Source: GCA-002840015 sp033765245 (GTDB lineage: Bacteria; Pseudomonadota; Gammaproteobacteria; Xanthomonadales; Xanthomonadaceae). Taken from it: DNA of 29,429 nt. The position numbers and the translations under genes were made by a program. The notes beneath the pieces were generated by a model. It saw only the letters and a list, made by a program, of their open reading frames with translations. It ran no database searches and had not been told where the DNA came from. The stretch lies in NCBI GenBank assembly GCA_033765245.1, contig JANRIF010000059.1, positions 1 through 29,429 on the forward strand, read 5' to 3'. Position 1 is the stretch's first letter. Every line of letters starts with the position of its first letter. Of the stretch, positions 1-7,421 are shown piece after piece.

Positions 1-660
1 TTCGTGCTCGACACCAGCGCCGGCACGCTTGCCGGCGAAGCGCTGCTGATCGCCACCGGCCGCGTACCCAACGTCGAAGCGCTGAACCTCGACCGCATCG
101 GCGTGCGCACTGGCGCCAGCGGCGCGATTGCGGTGGATGCGAACCTGCAAACCAGCGCGCCATCCATCTATGCCGCGGGCGACTGCACCGATCAGCCGCA
201 GTTCGTGTACGTTGCGGCGGCTGCCGGCTCACGGGCAGCGAAAAACATGCTGGGCGACACCACCACCCTGGACCTGCGCAGCATGCCGGCGATAGTGTTC
301 ACCGACCCGCAGATCGCCACCGTCGGCCTGTCGGAGGCCGCGGCGCGGCTCAAGGGCATCGAGACCGACAGCCGCACGCTCTCGCTCGACAACGTGCCGC
401 GTGCATTGGTCAATTTCGATACCCGCGGCTTCATCAAAATCGTCGTTGCCGCCGGCAGCGGCGAGATTCTGGGTGTGCAGTGCGTCGCCGCCGAGGCCGG
501 CGAGCTGATCCAGAGCGCGGCGCTGGCGATCCGCCATCGCATGAGCGTGGACGATCTCGCCGCGCAACTGTTCCCCTACCTCACCATGGTCGAAGGCTTG
601 AAGCTGTGCGCGCAGACGTTTCGCAAGGATGTCTCGCAGCTCTCGTGCTGCGCAGGCTGA
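1..660 (+). CDS. merA: Mercuric reductase, C-terminal part (5' end outside window)
   Basis: The frame is open from the first base, so the gene begins upstream; about 219 codons are visible. The product would be the cytosolic FAD/NADPH-dependent flavoenzyme that reduces Hg(II) to Hg(0). Seen: the NAD-domain end 'ATGRVPN', the FAD-binding 'AAGDCTD', the dimerisation domain of the pyridine nucleotide-disulfide oxidoreductase family, and the C-terminal 'LSCCAG'. That vicinal cysteine pair is a hallmark of MerA, which passes Hg(II) to the active site, and separates it from dihydrolipoamide dehydrogenase and glutathione reductase. No merR, merT or merP is visible downstream; the rest of any mer operon would lie upstream. 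Base composition matches the neighbours, so recent transfer is not evident. The N-terminal redox-active cysteine motif and any HMA domain cannot be seen. Confidence 0.93.
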   Translation, partial: FVLDTSAGTLAGEALLIATGRVPNVEALNLDRIGVRTGASGAIAVDANLQTSAPSIYAAGDCTDQPQFVYVAAAAGSRAAKNMLGDTTTLDLRSMPAIVFTDPQIATVGLSEAAARLKGIETDSRTLSLDNVPRALVNFDTRGFIKIVVAAGSGEILGVQCVAAEAGELIQSAALAIRHRMSVDDLAAQLFPYLTMVEGLKLCAQTFRKDVSQLSCCAG

Positions 661-684
661 GCGGCATCAGCGTATACCCGCCGC

Positions 685-1071
685 CTACCGCCGCTGCGAC
701 ACCCGCGCATCCAGCCACTGCAAAGCGTCACCCAGCGAAGTTGCCGCAACCGCCATGCCAAGCAGCACGCCGATGCCGTTGGCGAGCGCGTCGTAAGGAT
801 CGGCGTAGCGGTAGCCGGTCCGGCCTTGCAGCCATTCCAGCGCGATGCCCAGCAGCACCAGCGCGCATGCCGCGCCGATGTGCGTGCGCCAGCCGGCGAA
901 CAGCGCCCCCGCATACCAGGCCAACACCGCGTAGCTGAGCAGGTGCTCGAACTTGTCGCCCTGCGCCACCGGCAGCAGCAGCGGCAGCGGCGTCAACGAA
1001 AACCACAGCAGCAACGCCAGACCGCAAAACCACCCGCTCATCCACAGCCGCGGATACGCGAAGCGGCGCAT
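685..1071 (-). CDS. VanZ-like integral membrane protein
   Basis: A 128-residue protein with about four hydrophobic segments in the VanZ-like arrangement. Seen: an N-terminal membrane helix ('FCGLALLLWFSLTPLPLLLP'), then 'GDKFEHLLSYAVLAWYAG', whose D-K-x-x-H signature is typical of VanZ-like proteins, and a later 'DPYDALANGIGVLLG' stretch, also characteristic. The frame stays open upstream, but the ATG at 1071 is chosen because it overlaps the TGA of the upstream methyltransferase by one base (TGATG), implying translational coupling. VanZ itself gives low-level teicoplanin resistance, but most VanZ-like proteins in Gram-negative bacteria have no known role, so no function should be assumed. 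Confidence 0.85.
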   Translation of the reverse strand: MRRFAYPRLWMSGWFCGLALLLWFSLTPLPLLLPVAQGDKFEHLLSYAVLAWYAGALFAGWRTHIGAACALVLLGIALEWLQGRTGYRYADPYDALANGIGVLLGMAVAATSLGDALQWLDARVSQRR

Positions 1072-2249
1072 CACAATCGATGACTCAGGTCGCCGAATCC
1101 GAACGCGGACGCCAGGTCGACCCCGCGTTCGAATCCCATCACCTGGAAACGCTCGCCCATCTCGCCGGGCAGGGTCATCCGCTTGGCTGCCAGCGTGAGC
1201 TGATGGCGCACGCGCTCGGGTAACGCTTGCGCTTCCTCCAACCGCTCGGCCAGCCCGTTGCCCAGCAGGAAGCTGGCTTGGCTGCAGTATCCGGCGAGGT
1301 CGAAGCCGGCGCCGCAACCGGCTTCCGCCAGTGCGGTGAAATCGACGAACGCGGTGAGGTCCTGCAGCCCCGGCAGCGCGAACGGATCGGCGTGCGCACG
1401 ATGACGGTAATGGCAGACCAAGGTGCCGTCGCGACGCTCCGGCAGGTAGTACTCGGTGCGCGGGTAGCCGTAATCCACGAACAGCATCGCGCCCTCGCGC
1501 AGCAAGCCGCCGACCGCCTGTATCCAGTACGGCAACTGCGGCAGCAGTTCGGAGCGATAGCCGTGTGCGAACGGGGTCGACAGCGCCTGCTCGACGTGCC
1601 GCACCGCGCCGCCGAGCAGCGCATCAGCCGGGCGCAACACTGACATGAAGCGCCCGTCGCCGGACCACACCACGTGTTCTTCCAACACTTCGCCCGCCTC
1701 GATCGCGAAGCGCGGGGTGGGCAGCGCATCGAGCACCTCGTTGGCGAACAGCACGCCGCGCCAATCATGCTCCGGTGGGGCATCGCGCCATTGCACGCGA
1801 GCCGCCAGTTCCGGCGCCAGCGCAGCGATCCGCTCGGCCTGGCGCTGGCGCAGGTCGGCGCTGGGTTCGAGCATCTCGTAGCGGGCCGGCAGCGCATCGA
1901 GCCGTTGCAGGTGAGCCAGCAGATCGCAGGCGAAGGCGCCGCTGCCACCGCCCAATTCGAAGAACACCGCATCGGGGCCGAGACCGCGCAGAATGGGCGC
2001 GACCGCCTGCGCCACGCACTGTGCGAACAGCGGCCCCAGCTCGGGCGACGTGACGAAATCGCCCTCGCTGCCGAACTTGCGGGCGCCGGCGCTGTAGTAA
2101 CCCAGGCCAGGCGCGTAAAGTGCCAACTCCATGTAGCGCCAGAACGGGATGGCGCCGTGGCGCGCGATGTCGTCGCGGATGCGCCGCACCAGCCGCTCGC
2201 TGTGCGCGCGCGCGATGGCATCGGGTTCGGGCAAAGCGCTCAACGACAT
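1071..2249 (-). CDS. SAM-dependent methyltransferase, MidA/NDUFAF7 family
   Basis: A 392-residue class I methyltransferase of the family that includes human NDUFAF7, which methylates an arginine of a complex I subunit, and Dictyostelium MidA. Seen: an N-terminal conserved block ('FWRYMELALYAPGLGYYS'), 'GDFVTSPELGPLF', the SAM-binding 'FELGGGSGAFA', the family signature 'LFANEVLDALPTPRF', and a late 'FVDYGYPRTEYY'. The ATG at 2249 is chosen over one 16 codons upstream because GAGGA sits at the right distance before it. The gene diverges from the pteridine reductase gene across 40 bases and is coupled to the downstream VanZ-like gene. The bacterial substrate is unknown; by analogy a respiratory-chain protein is possible. 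Confidence 0.88.
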   Translation of the reverse strand: MSLSALPEPDAIARAHSERLVRRIRDDIARHGAIPFWRYMELALYAPGLGYYSAGARKFGSEGDFVTSPELGPLFAQCVAQAVAPILRGLGPDAVFFELGGGSGAFACDLLAHLQRLDALPARYEMLEPSADLRQRQAERIAALAPELAARVQWRDAPPEHDWRGVLFANEVLDALPTPRFAIEAGEVLEEHVVWSGDGRFMSVLRPADALLGGAVRHVEQALSTPFAHGYRSELLPQLPYWIQAVGGLLREGAMLFVDYGYPRTEYYLPERRDGTLVCHYRHRAHADPFALPGLQDLTAFVDFTALAEAGCGAGFDLAGYCSQASFLLGNGLAERLEEAQALPERVRHQLTLAAKRMTLPGEMGERFQVMGFERGVDLASAFGFGDLSHRL

Positions 2250-2289
2250 CGGGAATCCTCGACGATGAAAACACGGACCGCGACAACCC

Positions 2290-3030
2290 ATGCGCACTGA
2301 ACGCCCGGTGGCCTTGATTACCGGCGCCGCGCGGCGGGTAGGCGCAGCGATCGCGCAGCACCTGCATGCAGCAGGCTTCGATCTGCTGCTGCATTATCGG
2401 CAATCGCGACACGAAATGGCGACTCTGTGCGCAACCCTCAACGACACGCGCGCCGACAGCGCCCACGCGCTCGCCGCCGACCTCGCCGATGCCGATGCCC
2501 CGTCACGCCTGATCGAGGCCACTCTGGCGCAGTACGGGCGCCTGGACGCGCTGGTCAACAACGCCTCGCGCTTCTTTCCCACTCCCATCGAAAGCGCCAC
2601 GACGGCCGATTGGGACACGCTGTTCGGCGCCAATGCGCGCGCGCCGTTTTTCCTAGCCCAAGCCGCAGCACCGCACCTGCGCAGCGCACGCGGCTGCATC
2701 GTCAATCTCACCGACATCTACGCCGAACGCCCGTTGCCGAACCATCCGTTGTACAGCATGAGCAAGGCCGCGCTGGCGATGATGACGCAGGCGCTGGCGC
2801 GCGAGCTGGGCCCCGACGTGCGGGTGAACGCGGTGGCGCCAGGCGCGGTGCTATGGCCCGAATCGGGCAAGGCCGAGATCGAACGCCGCGCGCTGTTGCA
2901 ACGTACGCCGCTGGCACGTGAGGGCGACCCCAACGACGTCGCCGAGGCGGTCCGCTGGCTGATCCAGGATGCCCGCTACTGCACCGGCCAGACCATCCGA
3001 GTCGACGGCGGCCGCACCCTGTTCATTTGA
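2290..3030 (+). CDS. Pteridine reductase (short-chain dehydrogenase family)
   Basis: A 246-residue NADP-dependent SDR predicted to reduce dihydrobiopterin or dihydrofolate, similar to FolM and to trypanosomatid PTR1. Seen: the cofactor loop 'TGAARRVG', in which the arginine pair replaces the usual GxG spacing as in pteridine reductases; 'DALVNNASRFFPTP'; catalytic Tyr and Lys in 'YSMSKAAL'; 'NAVAPGAVLWPE', where W-P is typical of this subgroup; and a C-terminal 'GQTIRVDGG'. It has about the usual length for the family. It lies a few kilobases from folB and folK, so a folate or pterin role fits the neighbourhood. A generic SDR of other specificity remains possible. The ATG at 2290 is the first in-frame start. 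Confidence 0.88.
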   Translation: MRTERPVALITGAARRVGAAIAQHLHAAGFDLLLHYRQSRHEMATLCATLNDTRADSAHALAADLADADAPSRLIEATLAQYGRLDALVNNASRFFPTPIESATTADWDTLFGANARAPFFLAQAAAPHLRSARGCIVNLTDIYAERPLPNHPLYSMSKAALAMMTQALARELGPDVRVNAVAPGAVLWPESGKAEIERRALLQRTPLAREGDPNDVAEAVRWLIQDARYCTGQTIRVDGGRTLFI

Positions 3031-3067
3031 ATCACGGCGAATCCTGTTCCACCCTCGGCCACTGCCC

Positions 3068-3092
3068 GTCGCGTGCAAGCGCGCTCCCACAT
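3068..3092. repeat. REP-like palindrome, copy 1
   Basis: On the minus strand this reads as a GTGGGAGCGCGCTTG element followed by CACGCGAC, a short palindrome of the type scattered between genes in pseudomonads and xanthomonads. It sits in the 173-base gap between the convergent pteridine reductase and DUF6159 genes. The rest of that gap is low-complexity sequence rich in GACCGACC and GCGAAGCG. A related copy lies at 20639-20662. Confidence 0.5.
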
Positions 3093-3203
3093 ACCGCCAA
3101 AGCGTCCTTGTGAAAGGCCGCTTGCGAGCGACCGACCGACCGAGCGAAGCGAAGGCGGGGCGAGCGCAGCGAGCGTCGCGAAGCGACCGACCTAACAACA
3201 CCA

Positions 3204-4043
3204 TCAGCGCTTGGGCACGAACGCCCCAGCCAACAACGCCTGATCGAAGCCGCCGGGCGCATGGCCGACCGATGCATAGCGGTACAGCACCGCTGAGTAC
3301 ACCCCGCTGAGCGAGGATTGCACCAGCACCGAGAACACCAGCAGCAACACGAACACGACCGCTAGCATCAACGCCAGCGACGGCAATCCCGCGCTCACCG
3401 TCGCCATCACTGTAAACACCCCTGCCGCCACCAGCAGCAGGTTGAGCATGACAAACACCACGCCAATGCCGCCATTGCCGATCAGATTCTCGCCCCAGGT
3501 GCGTTTGAACAAAGCGGCGCTGTCGCGCACCGCGTCCAGCGGCCCGACGTTGCGCACCACCAGCACCGGCACCACCAGATACGTCGCCACCGTCCACGCC
3601 ACGCCGACCAGCGACGCCACGATGCGACCCAACAGGCCCACGCGCTCCTCGACGGCGCGCAGCACCATGCCGACGGTGGCGGCGAGCACCGCATAACCCG
3701 CGATCACCCCGATACGCTGCCACGCCGCACGCAAGCCGTCGCCCACGGTGGGATCGCCGCCCTGCAGACGGATCATCGCCGCCGCCACCAGCGCGGCATT
3801 GAAGAAGATCGTGATGAAGTACTGGCTGAAATAGAACGCAAAGCCCACCGCCAGCATCGCCGGCGACGGCTCCGCGCCGTCGGCGAAGGCGCGCACCCCC
3901 ACCAGCGGCAGCGCAAAGCTGAGGATCAGCAACAGACTGGCGCCCGCGCTCAGCACCGGAAACAACAGCAATTCCTTGTCCGAGCGCAGCACCGCCGCAC
4001 TGGCCTTGATCAAGTTCCAACTACGTTCGACGCGGGCGAACAT
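3204..4043 (-). CDS. DUF6159 family polytopic membrane protein
   Basis: A 279-residue membrane protein of unknown function. The N-terminus 'MFARVERSWNLIKAS...VLRSDKELLLFP' matches the conserved opening I associate with DUF6159. After it come about six hydrophobic segments, with a glycine-rich loop containing 'FKRTWGENLIGNGGIG' around the middle. The frame is open further upstream, but that extension only translates a tandem repeat. The ATG at 4043 is preceded by GGAG at good spacing and is the clear start. The gene is convergent with the pteridine reductase gene and stands alone. No catalytic residues are recognisable. Confidence 0.78.
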   Translation of the reverse strand: MFARVERSWNLIKASAAVLRSDKELLLFPVLSAGASLLLILSFALPLVGVRAFADGAEPSPAMLAVGFAFYFSQYFITIFFNAALVAAAMIRLQGGDPTVGDGLRAAWQRIGVIAGYAVLAATVGMVLRAVEERVGLLGRIVASLVGVAWTVATYLVVPVLVVRNVGPLDAVRDSAALFKRTWGENLIGNGGIGVVFVMLNLLLVAAGVFTVMATVSAGLPSLALMLAVVFVLLLVFSVLVQSSLSGVYSAVLYRYASVGHAPGGFDQALLAGAFVPKR

Positions 4044-4100
4044 GGGGACTCCGGATAGGGTCGGTGGTGGGGAAAGTGTAGCGCGCGGCCACGGGAACAC

Positions 4101-4156
4101 GGGACCACGGGACCACGGGACCACGGGACCACGGGACCACGGGACCACGGGACCAC
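4101..4156. repeat. 8-bp tandem repeat, seven exact copies of GGGACCAC
   Basis: Seven perfect head-to-tail copies of GGGACCAC, with degenerate copies on both sides (ACGGGAACAC before, GGGAAAAG after). The array lies 58 bases upstream of the DUF6159 start, in the 366-base gap before folK. As a perfect short-unit array it is likely to vary in copy number by slippage. It is intergenic, so any effect would be on transcription or spacing rather than reading frame. Confidence 0.95.
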
Positions 4157-4224
4157 GGGAAAAGCATAGAGCTAAATGCGGGCGAGTGTAGTGCCGCGCT
4201 CCCGGAGGACCGTATCGATTTGTA

Positions 4225-4303
4225 GGCTGGGGTGAGTGCAACGAACCCCAGCATACTCACAGATGGCACAACGGCGCTGGGGTTCGTTGCACTCACCCCA
4301 GCC
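4225..4303. repeat. Inverted pair of REP-like palindromes (GTAG/SMAG-like)
   Basis: Two perfect 27-base arms (4225-4251 and 4277-4303) are reverse complements of each other, separated by 25 bases. Each arm is itself a hairpin: GCTGGGGT, an 11-base loop GAGTGCAACGA, then ACCCCAGC. The left arm overlaps a GTAG tetranucleotide (4222-4225); the equivalent on the right arm reads GTGG. This matches the layout of GTAG-ended REPs described in Stenotrophomonas (SMAG elements), which are thought to be mobilised by RAYT transposases. No such transposase is in the window. Apart from this and the tandem repeat, the 4044-4409 gap shows nothing coding. Confidence 0.85.
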
Positions 4304-4409
4304 CACCGGCAACGACGCAGTCGTGAGGAAAATCGCGGCACCGCCACGTTGGAAAACACGCTCCAAGAAGCATGCAACACTACACTGGCAGCCGACCGGC
4401 TTGCTGGCG

Positions 4410-4901
4410 CTACAACACCAACGCATCGCGCTCCGGCGGCGTCTGGGCGTGCGGATGCTGCGCCCACAGCTCGGCGATGGTGCGACCCAGCCGCGGATGC
4501 CGCAGGCTCGGCGCGAGGTCCAGCATCGGACGCAATACGAATGCCTGCTGCGCCAGTTCCGGACGCGGCAATTGCAGGTTGCCGGCGCCGGTCAATATCT
4601 GATCGTCGTACAGCAGCAGATCGACGTCGAGCGTGCGGCTGGAGAAACGCGGCACGTCGCGGCGGCGCCCCTGCGCGTCCTCCAGCGCGTGCAGCCAGGC
4701 GTCGAGCGCTTGTGGCTCCATGTCCGTCGTCAGCTCGGCGGCGGCGTTGAGAAAATCGGGGCCGTCGAAGCCCACCGCCCTCGTGCGATACACCGGCGAA
4801 AAGCGCACTTTGCCAAAGCGCGCGCGCAACGCGGCGGCAGCGGCACGCAGATTCGCCTCGGGCTGCTGGTTGCTGCCCAGGCTCAACCAGGCGGTTGCCA
4901 T
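4410..4901 (-). CDS. folK: 6-hydroxymethyl-dihydropterin pyrophosphokinase
   Basis: A 163-residue cytosolic enzyme that transfers pyrophosphate from ATP to 6-hydroxymethyl-7,8-dihydropterin in folate synthesis. Seen: N-terminal 'AWLSLGSNQQPEANL', 'YRTRAVGFDGPDFLNAA', and the catalytic Mg-binding 'SRTLDVDLLLYDD'. Length is normal. The ATG at 4901 overlaps the TGA of folB (TGATG), so the two are coupled. One oddity: where E. coli HPPK has a His and an Arg in its ATP-contacting segment, this protein has 'LPRPELAQQAFVLRP', with Arg and Gln there. Similar variants occur to my knowledge in other proteobacteria, so activity is still expected. Confidence 0.93.
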   Translation of the reverse strand: MATAWLSLGSNQQPEANLRAAAAALRARFGKVRFSPVYRTRAVGFDGPDFLNAAAELTTDMEPQALDAWLHALEDAQGRRRDVPRFSSRTLDVDLLLYDDQILTGAGNLQLPRPELAQQAFVLRPMLDLAPSLRHPRLGRTIAELWAQHPHAQTPPERDALVL

Positions 4902-5260
4902 CACCCCGGTTTCCGCGCGCGCTCGACGATCACCCCCACCGCACGCGCGCCGCGCACCGCGCCGGGTTTGGACAGCTTCAGGCGCACGTGCTGCACCGGG
5001 AATTCGTCGAGGACGATCGCGCAGCAGCGCTCCGCCAATGTCTCCACCAGACCGAAGTCGGATTGCGACACGAACGCGATCAGCCGCTTGCTCACCGCCT
5101 TGTAGTCGAGCGTATCGGCGATGTCGTCGCTGGAGGCGGGCACGCGGTTGTCGAATCCCATCTCGATGTCGAGCAGCACCGACTGGCGGATGCGCCGCTC
5201 CCAGTCGTAGATGCCGATCACGCACTCGATTTCGAGCGCTTCGATGAAAACCTTGTCCAT
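4901..5260 (-). CDS. folB: Dihydroneopterin aldolase
   Basis: A 119-residue enzyme converting 7,8-dihydroneopterin to 6-hydroxymethyl-dihydropterin and glycolaldehyde, the step just before FolK. Seen: 'DKVFIEALEIECVIGIYDWE' at the N-terminus, 'DDIADTLDYKAVSKRL', 'FGLVETLAERC', and the late 'VRLKLSKPGAVRGARAVGV' containing the conserved active-site lysine. The length matches the family. It begins four bases after the tsaD stop and overlaps folK by one base, so tsaD-folB-folK reads as one operon. Confidence 0.95.
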   Translation of the reverse strand: MDKVFIEALEIECVIGIYDWERRIRQSVLLDIEMGFDNRVPASSDDIADTLDYKAVSKRLIAFVSQSDFGLVETLAERCCAIVLDEFPVQHVRLKLSKPGAVRGARAVGVIVERARKPG

Positions 5261-5264
5261 GCGT

Positions 5265-6332
5265 CTACCCTTGCGCCGCGACCGCCGACAAGCTTGCCAT
5301 GTCCCAGCGCGGGTACACCGCGATAGCCGGCGTTTCGTGCAGGCCGGCGGCCAGCCGCAAGGCGCCAGCGAAGGCGATCATGGCGCCGTTGTCGGTGCAC
5401 AGTTCGGGCGGCGGAAAACAGACACGCACGCCGGTGCGTTGGCCCATCGCCTGCAACACCATGCGCAATTGGCGGTTGGCGCCGACCCCGCCCGCCACCA
5501 CCAGCGTGCGCACCCCGGTCTGGCGCAGCGCGCGCTCGCATTTGATCGCCAAGGTATCGGCGACCGCATCCTGAAACGCGCGCGCGATGTCGGCGCGCGT
5601 TTGTTCGCTGCGATCGCTGCGTTCGAAGGCAAGCAGCACCTGGGTCTTGAGCCCGGAAAAACTGAAATCCAGCCCCGGGCGATCGGTCATCGGCCGCGAA
5701 AACGCGAACGCTCCAGCGCGACCGCGCCCGGCCAGCGCCGCCAGTTGCGGGCCGCCCGGATAGGGCAACCCCATCAGCTTGGCGGTCTTGTCGAAGGCTT
5801 CACCGGCGGCGTCGTCGAGGGTTTCGCCGAGCAAGCGGTAGTCGCCGATACCCTGCACGTCCACCAGTTGGGTGTGGCCGCCGGAAACCAGCAACGCCAC
5901 GAACGGCGGTGCCGGCGGATCGGGATCGAGCAGCGGCGCCAGCAGATGCCCTTCCATGTGATGCACGCCCACCGCCGGCACGTCCAGTGCCCAGGCCAGC
6001 GCGCGACCGGTGGCGGCACCGACCAGCAGTGCGCCCACCAGGCCCGGCCCGGCGGTGTAGGCGATGCCGCCCAGGTCGCTCGGCGTCAGGCCGGCTTCGG
6101 CCAGGGTCTGGCGGATCAACGGCAGCAGCTTGCGCACGTGGTCGCGGCTGGCCAGCTCCGGCACCACCCCGCCGTATTCGGCGTGCAGGGCGATCTGGCT
6201 GTACAGTGCCTGCGCCAACAAGCCACGGCCGGCCTGATACAGCGCCACCCCGGTCTCGTCGCAGGAGGTTTCCAGCCCCAACACGATCGGGGCGCAGGGA
6301 ACGGCGGGATTGGTTGCCAGGTCGGGGTGCAT
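5265..6332 (-). CDS. tsaD: tRNA N6-threonylcarbamoyladenosine synthase subunit TsaD
   Basis: A 355-residue ASKHA-fold protein that, with TsaB and TsaE, transfers the threonylcarbamoyl group to A37 of ANN-decoding tRNAs. Seen: 'IVLGLETSCDETGVALY' at the start, the metal-binding 'VHHMEGHL', 'LVSGGHTQLV', and 'VVAGGVGANRQLR' with 'CTDNGAMIAFAG' near the C-terminus. The ATG at 6332 is the closest start to the conserved block. A TATGAT hexamer (6344-6339 on the minus strand) lies only six bases before this ATG, so the transcript may be nearly leaderless. tsaD diverges from rpsU, a widespread arrangement. Confidence 0.96.
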   Translation of the reverse strand: MHPDLATNPAVPCAPIVLGLETSCDETGVALYQAGRGLLAQALYSQIALHAEYGGVVPELASRDHVRKLLPLIRQTLAEAGLTPSDLGGIAYTAGPGLVGALLVGAATGRALAWALDVPAVGVHHMEGHLLAPLLDPDPPAPPFVALLVSGGHTQLVDVQGIGDYRLLGETLDDAAGEAFDKTAKLMGLPYPGGPQLAALAGRGRAGAFAFSRPMTDRPGLDFSFSGLKTQVLLAFERSDRSEQTRADIARAFQDAVADTLAIKCERALRQTGVRTLVVAGGVGANRQLRMVLQAMGQRTGVRVCFPPPELCTDNGAMIAFAGALRLAAGLHETPAIAVYPRWDMASLSAVAAQG

Positions 6333-6394
6333 CCGCGTATCATACCCGGCTCGCCCGAACGATTCGGGCAGTATCCGAATCAACGAGAACCTTT
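6333..6394. promoter_or_regulatory. Divergent tsaD/rpsU promoter region with a perfect hairpin
   Basis: The 62 bases between the divergent genes hold a perfect 7-bp stem with a 3-base loop (GCCCGAA-CGA-TTCGGGC, 6353-6369). A -10-like TATGAT for tsaD lies on the minus strand at 6344-6339. Both promoters must lie here or overlap the genes. The hairpin could be an operator or part of the 5' leader of one transcript. No -35 was convincing. Confidence 0.5.
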
Positions 6395-6610
6395 ATGCCC
6401 AACGTCAAAGTCCGCGAGAACGAGCCGTTCGAGTTTGCGCTGCGCCGCTTCAAGCGCACCTGCGAGAAGGCGGGCGTCCTTGCCGAAACGCGCAAGCGCG
6501 AGTTCTACGAGAAGCCGACCCAGGAGCGCAAGCGCAAGGCCGCCGCCGCCGTGAAGCGCCATCTGCGCCGCGTCGGCCGCGACGTGACCAAGCGCCAGCG
6601 CCTGTACTGA
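6395..6610 (+). CDS. rpsU: 30S ribosomal protein S21
   Basis: A 71-residue basic protein of the small ribosomal subunit, involved in initiation through pairing of the 16S 3' end with the message. Seen: 'MPNVKVRENEPFEFALRRFK', 'CEKAGVLAETRKREFYEKPT' and the lysine/arginine-rich tail 'RHLRRVGRDVTKRQRLY', a full-length match to the family. The ATG at 6395 lacks a strong purine-rich site (GAGAA at 6385 is the best), as is often seen for S21. It opens the conserved rpsU-yqeY-dnaG cluster and is followed by a terminator. Confidence 0.98.
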   Translation: MPNVKVRENEPFEFALRRFKRTCEKAGVLAETRKREFYEKPTQERKRKAAAAVKRHLRRVGRDVTKRQRLY

Positions 6611-6633
6611 ACCCGCGTTTCGCGCTGCATCCG

Positions 6634-6665
6634 AAGCCGGCCGCGCCTCGCGCAGCCGGCTTTTT
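6634..6665 (+). terminator. Rho-independent terminator after rpsU
   Basis: An 8-bp perfect stem AAGCCGGC / GCCGGCTT (6634-6641 and 6655-6662), with inner GCGC pairing in the loop, runs into TTTTT. It lies 24 bases after the rpsU stop and should separate or attenuate rpsU from yqeY. Confidence 0.85.
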
Positions 6666-6728
6666 GTGTTTTCGCCGCCGGCAACCGCCGTGCCCGAGCG
6701 CACCGCACCCTGTCCACGGAGCCCGCCA

Positions 6729-7175
6729 ATGTCCCTCAAGCAACGCCTGACCGACGACATGAAGGCCGCGATGAAAAGCGGCGACAAGACCCGCCTCGGC
6801 GTGATCCGCCTGATCAACGCCGCGATCAAGCAACGCGAGGTGGACGAGCGCATCACCCTGGACGACGCCCAGGTACTGGCAGCGTTGGAAAAGATGCTCA
6901 AGCAGCGCCGCGATTCCATCGCCCAGTACGACAGTGCCGGTCGCGACGATCTGGCCGGCATCGAACGCGGTGAAGTCGAGATCATCCAGTCCTACCTGCC
7001 GGCGCAGCTCAGCGCCGATGAAATCGCCACCGCCATCGCCGCCGCCATCGCCCAGACCGGCGCCGCCGGCCCGCAGGACATGGGCAAGGTGATCGGCGCG
7101 CTCAAGGCACAGATCGCCGGCCGCGCCGACATGGGCCAGGTCTCCGCACTGGTGAAGCAGGCGCTGGCGCGCTGA
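6729..7175 (+). CDS. yqeY: GatB/YqeY domain protein
   Basis: A 148-residue, mostly helical cytosolic protein of the YqeY family, related to the C-terminal tail of the amidotransferase subunit GatB. Its exact role is unknown; a tRNA-linked role is inferred from homology. Seen: 'LKQRLTDDMKAAMKSGDK', 'LGVIRLINAAIKQREVD', 'EIIQSYLPAQLSADEI' and 'DMGKVIGALKAQIAGRADMGQVS', all family-typical, at full length. The ATG at 6729 follows GGAG. Its place between rpsU and dnaG is conserved in many proteobacteria. Confidence 0.95.
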   Translation: MSLKQRLTDDMKAAMKSGDKTRLGVIRLINAAIKQREVDERITLDDAQVLAALEKMLKQRRDSIAQYDSAGRDDLAGIERGEVEIIQSYLPAQLSADEIATAIAAAIAQTGAAGPQDMGKVIGALKAQIAGRADMGQVSALVKQALAR

Positions 7176-7228
7176 GCCATAGTCCCGCCGCGTTTGTTGG
7201 CAAATGGCGACATGGAAGCTGAGAAGCA

Positions 7229-7296
7229 GTCCGCAAAGGACGCGAAGGACGCAAAGTTTTTTGCCTGTCGTTGCGCCCTTGGCGTACTTTGCGGAC
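7229..7296. repeat. Imperfect palindromic dispersed repeat, copy A
   Basis: Two 26-base arms (7229-7254 and 7271-7296) pair at 23 of 26 positions, beginning GTCCGCAAAG and ending CTTTGCGGAC. The right arm and the next 17 bases (7271-7313) recur exactly at 8093-8135 on the other side of higBA. A related full element lies at 15787-15855. It fills most of the 246-base gap between yqeY and higB. It looks like a non-coding miniature element; translations across it are not genes. Confidence 0.85.
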
Positions 7297-7421
7297 CCAA
7301 CGCTGTTGCTGATAGGCGCCCAGGATGCGCATGGCCAACGACACTCGGCGGCCACACTCCACAGGCGCTGCGCCGGATACCGCTTCTTGCGCTTTATCGC
7401 ATCGCGATATAGCCTGACGAC

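Noticed and set aside
1..1071. merA and the VanZ-like gene as one resistance island
   Set aside because: They lie on opposite strands, converge, match the surrounding base composition, and VanZ-like proteins are common outside resistance loci.
4101..4156. Possible CRISPR array
   Set aside because: Units are 8 bp with no spacers; it is a simple tandem repeat.
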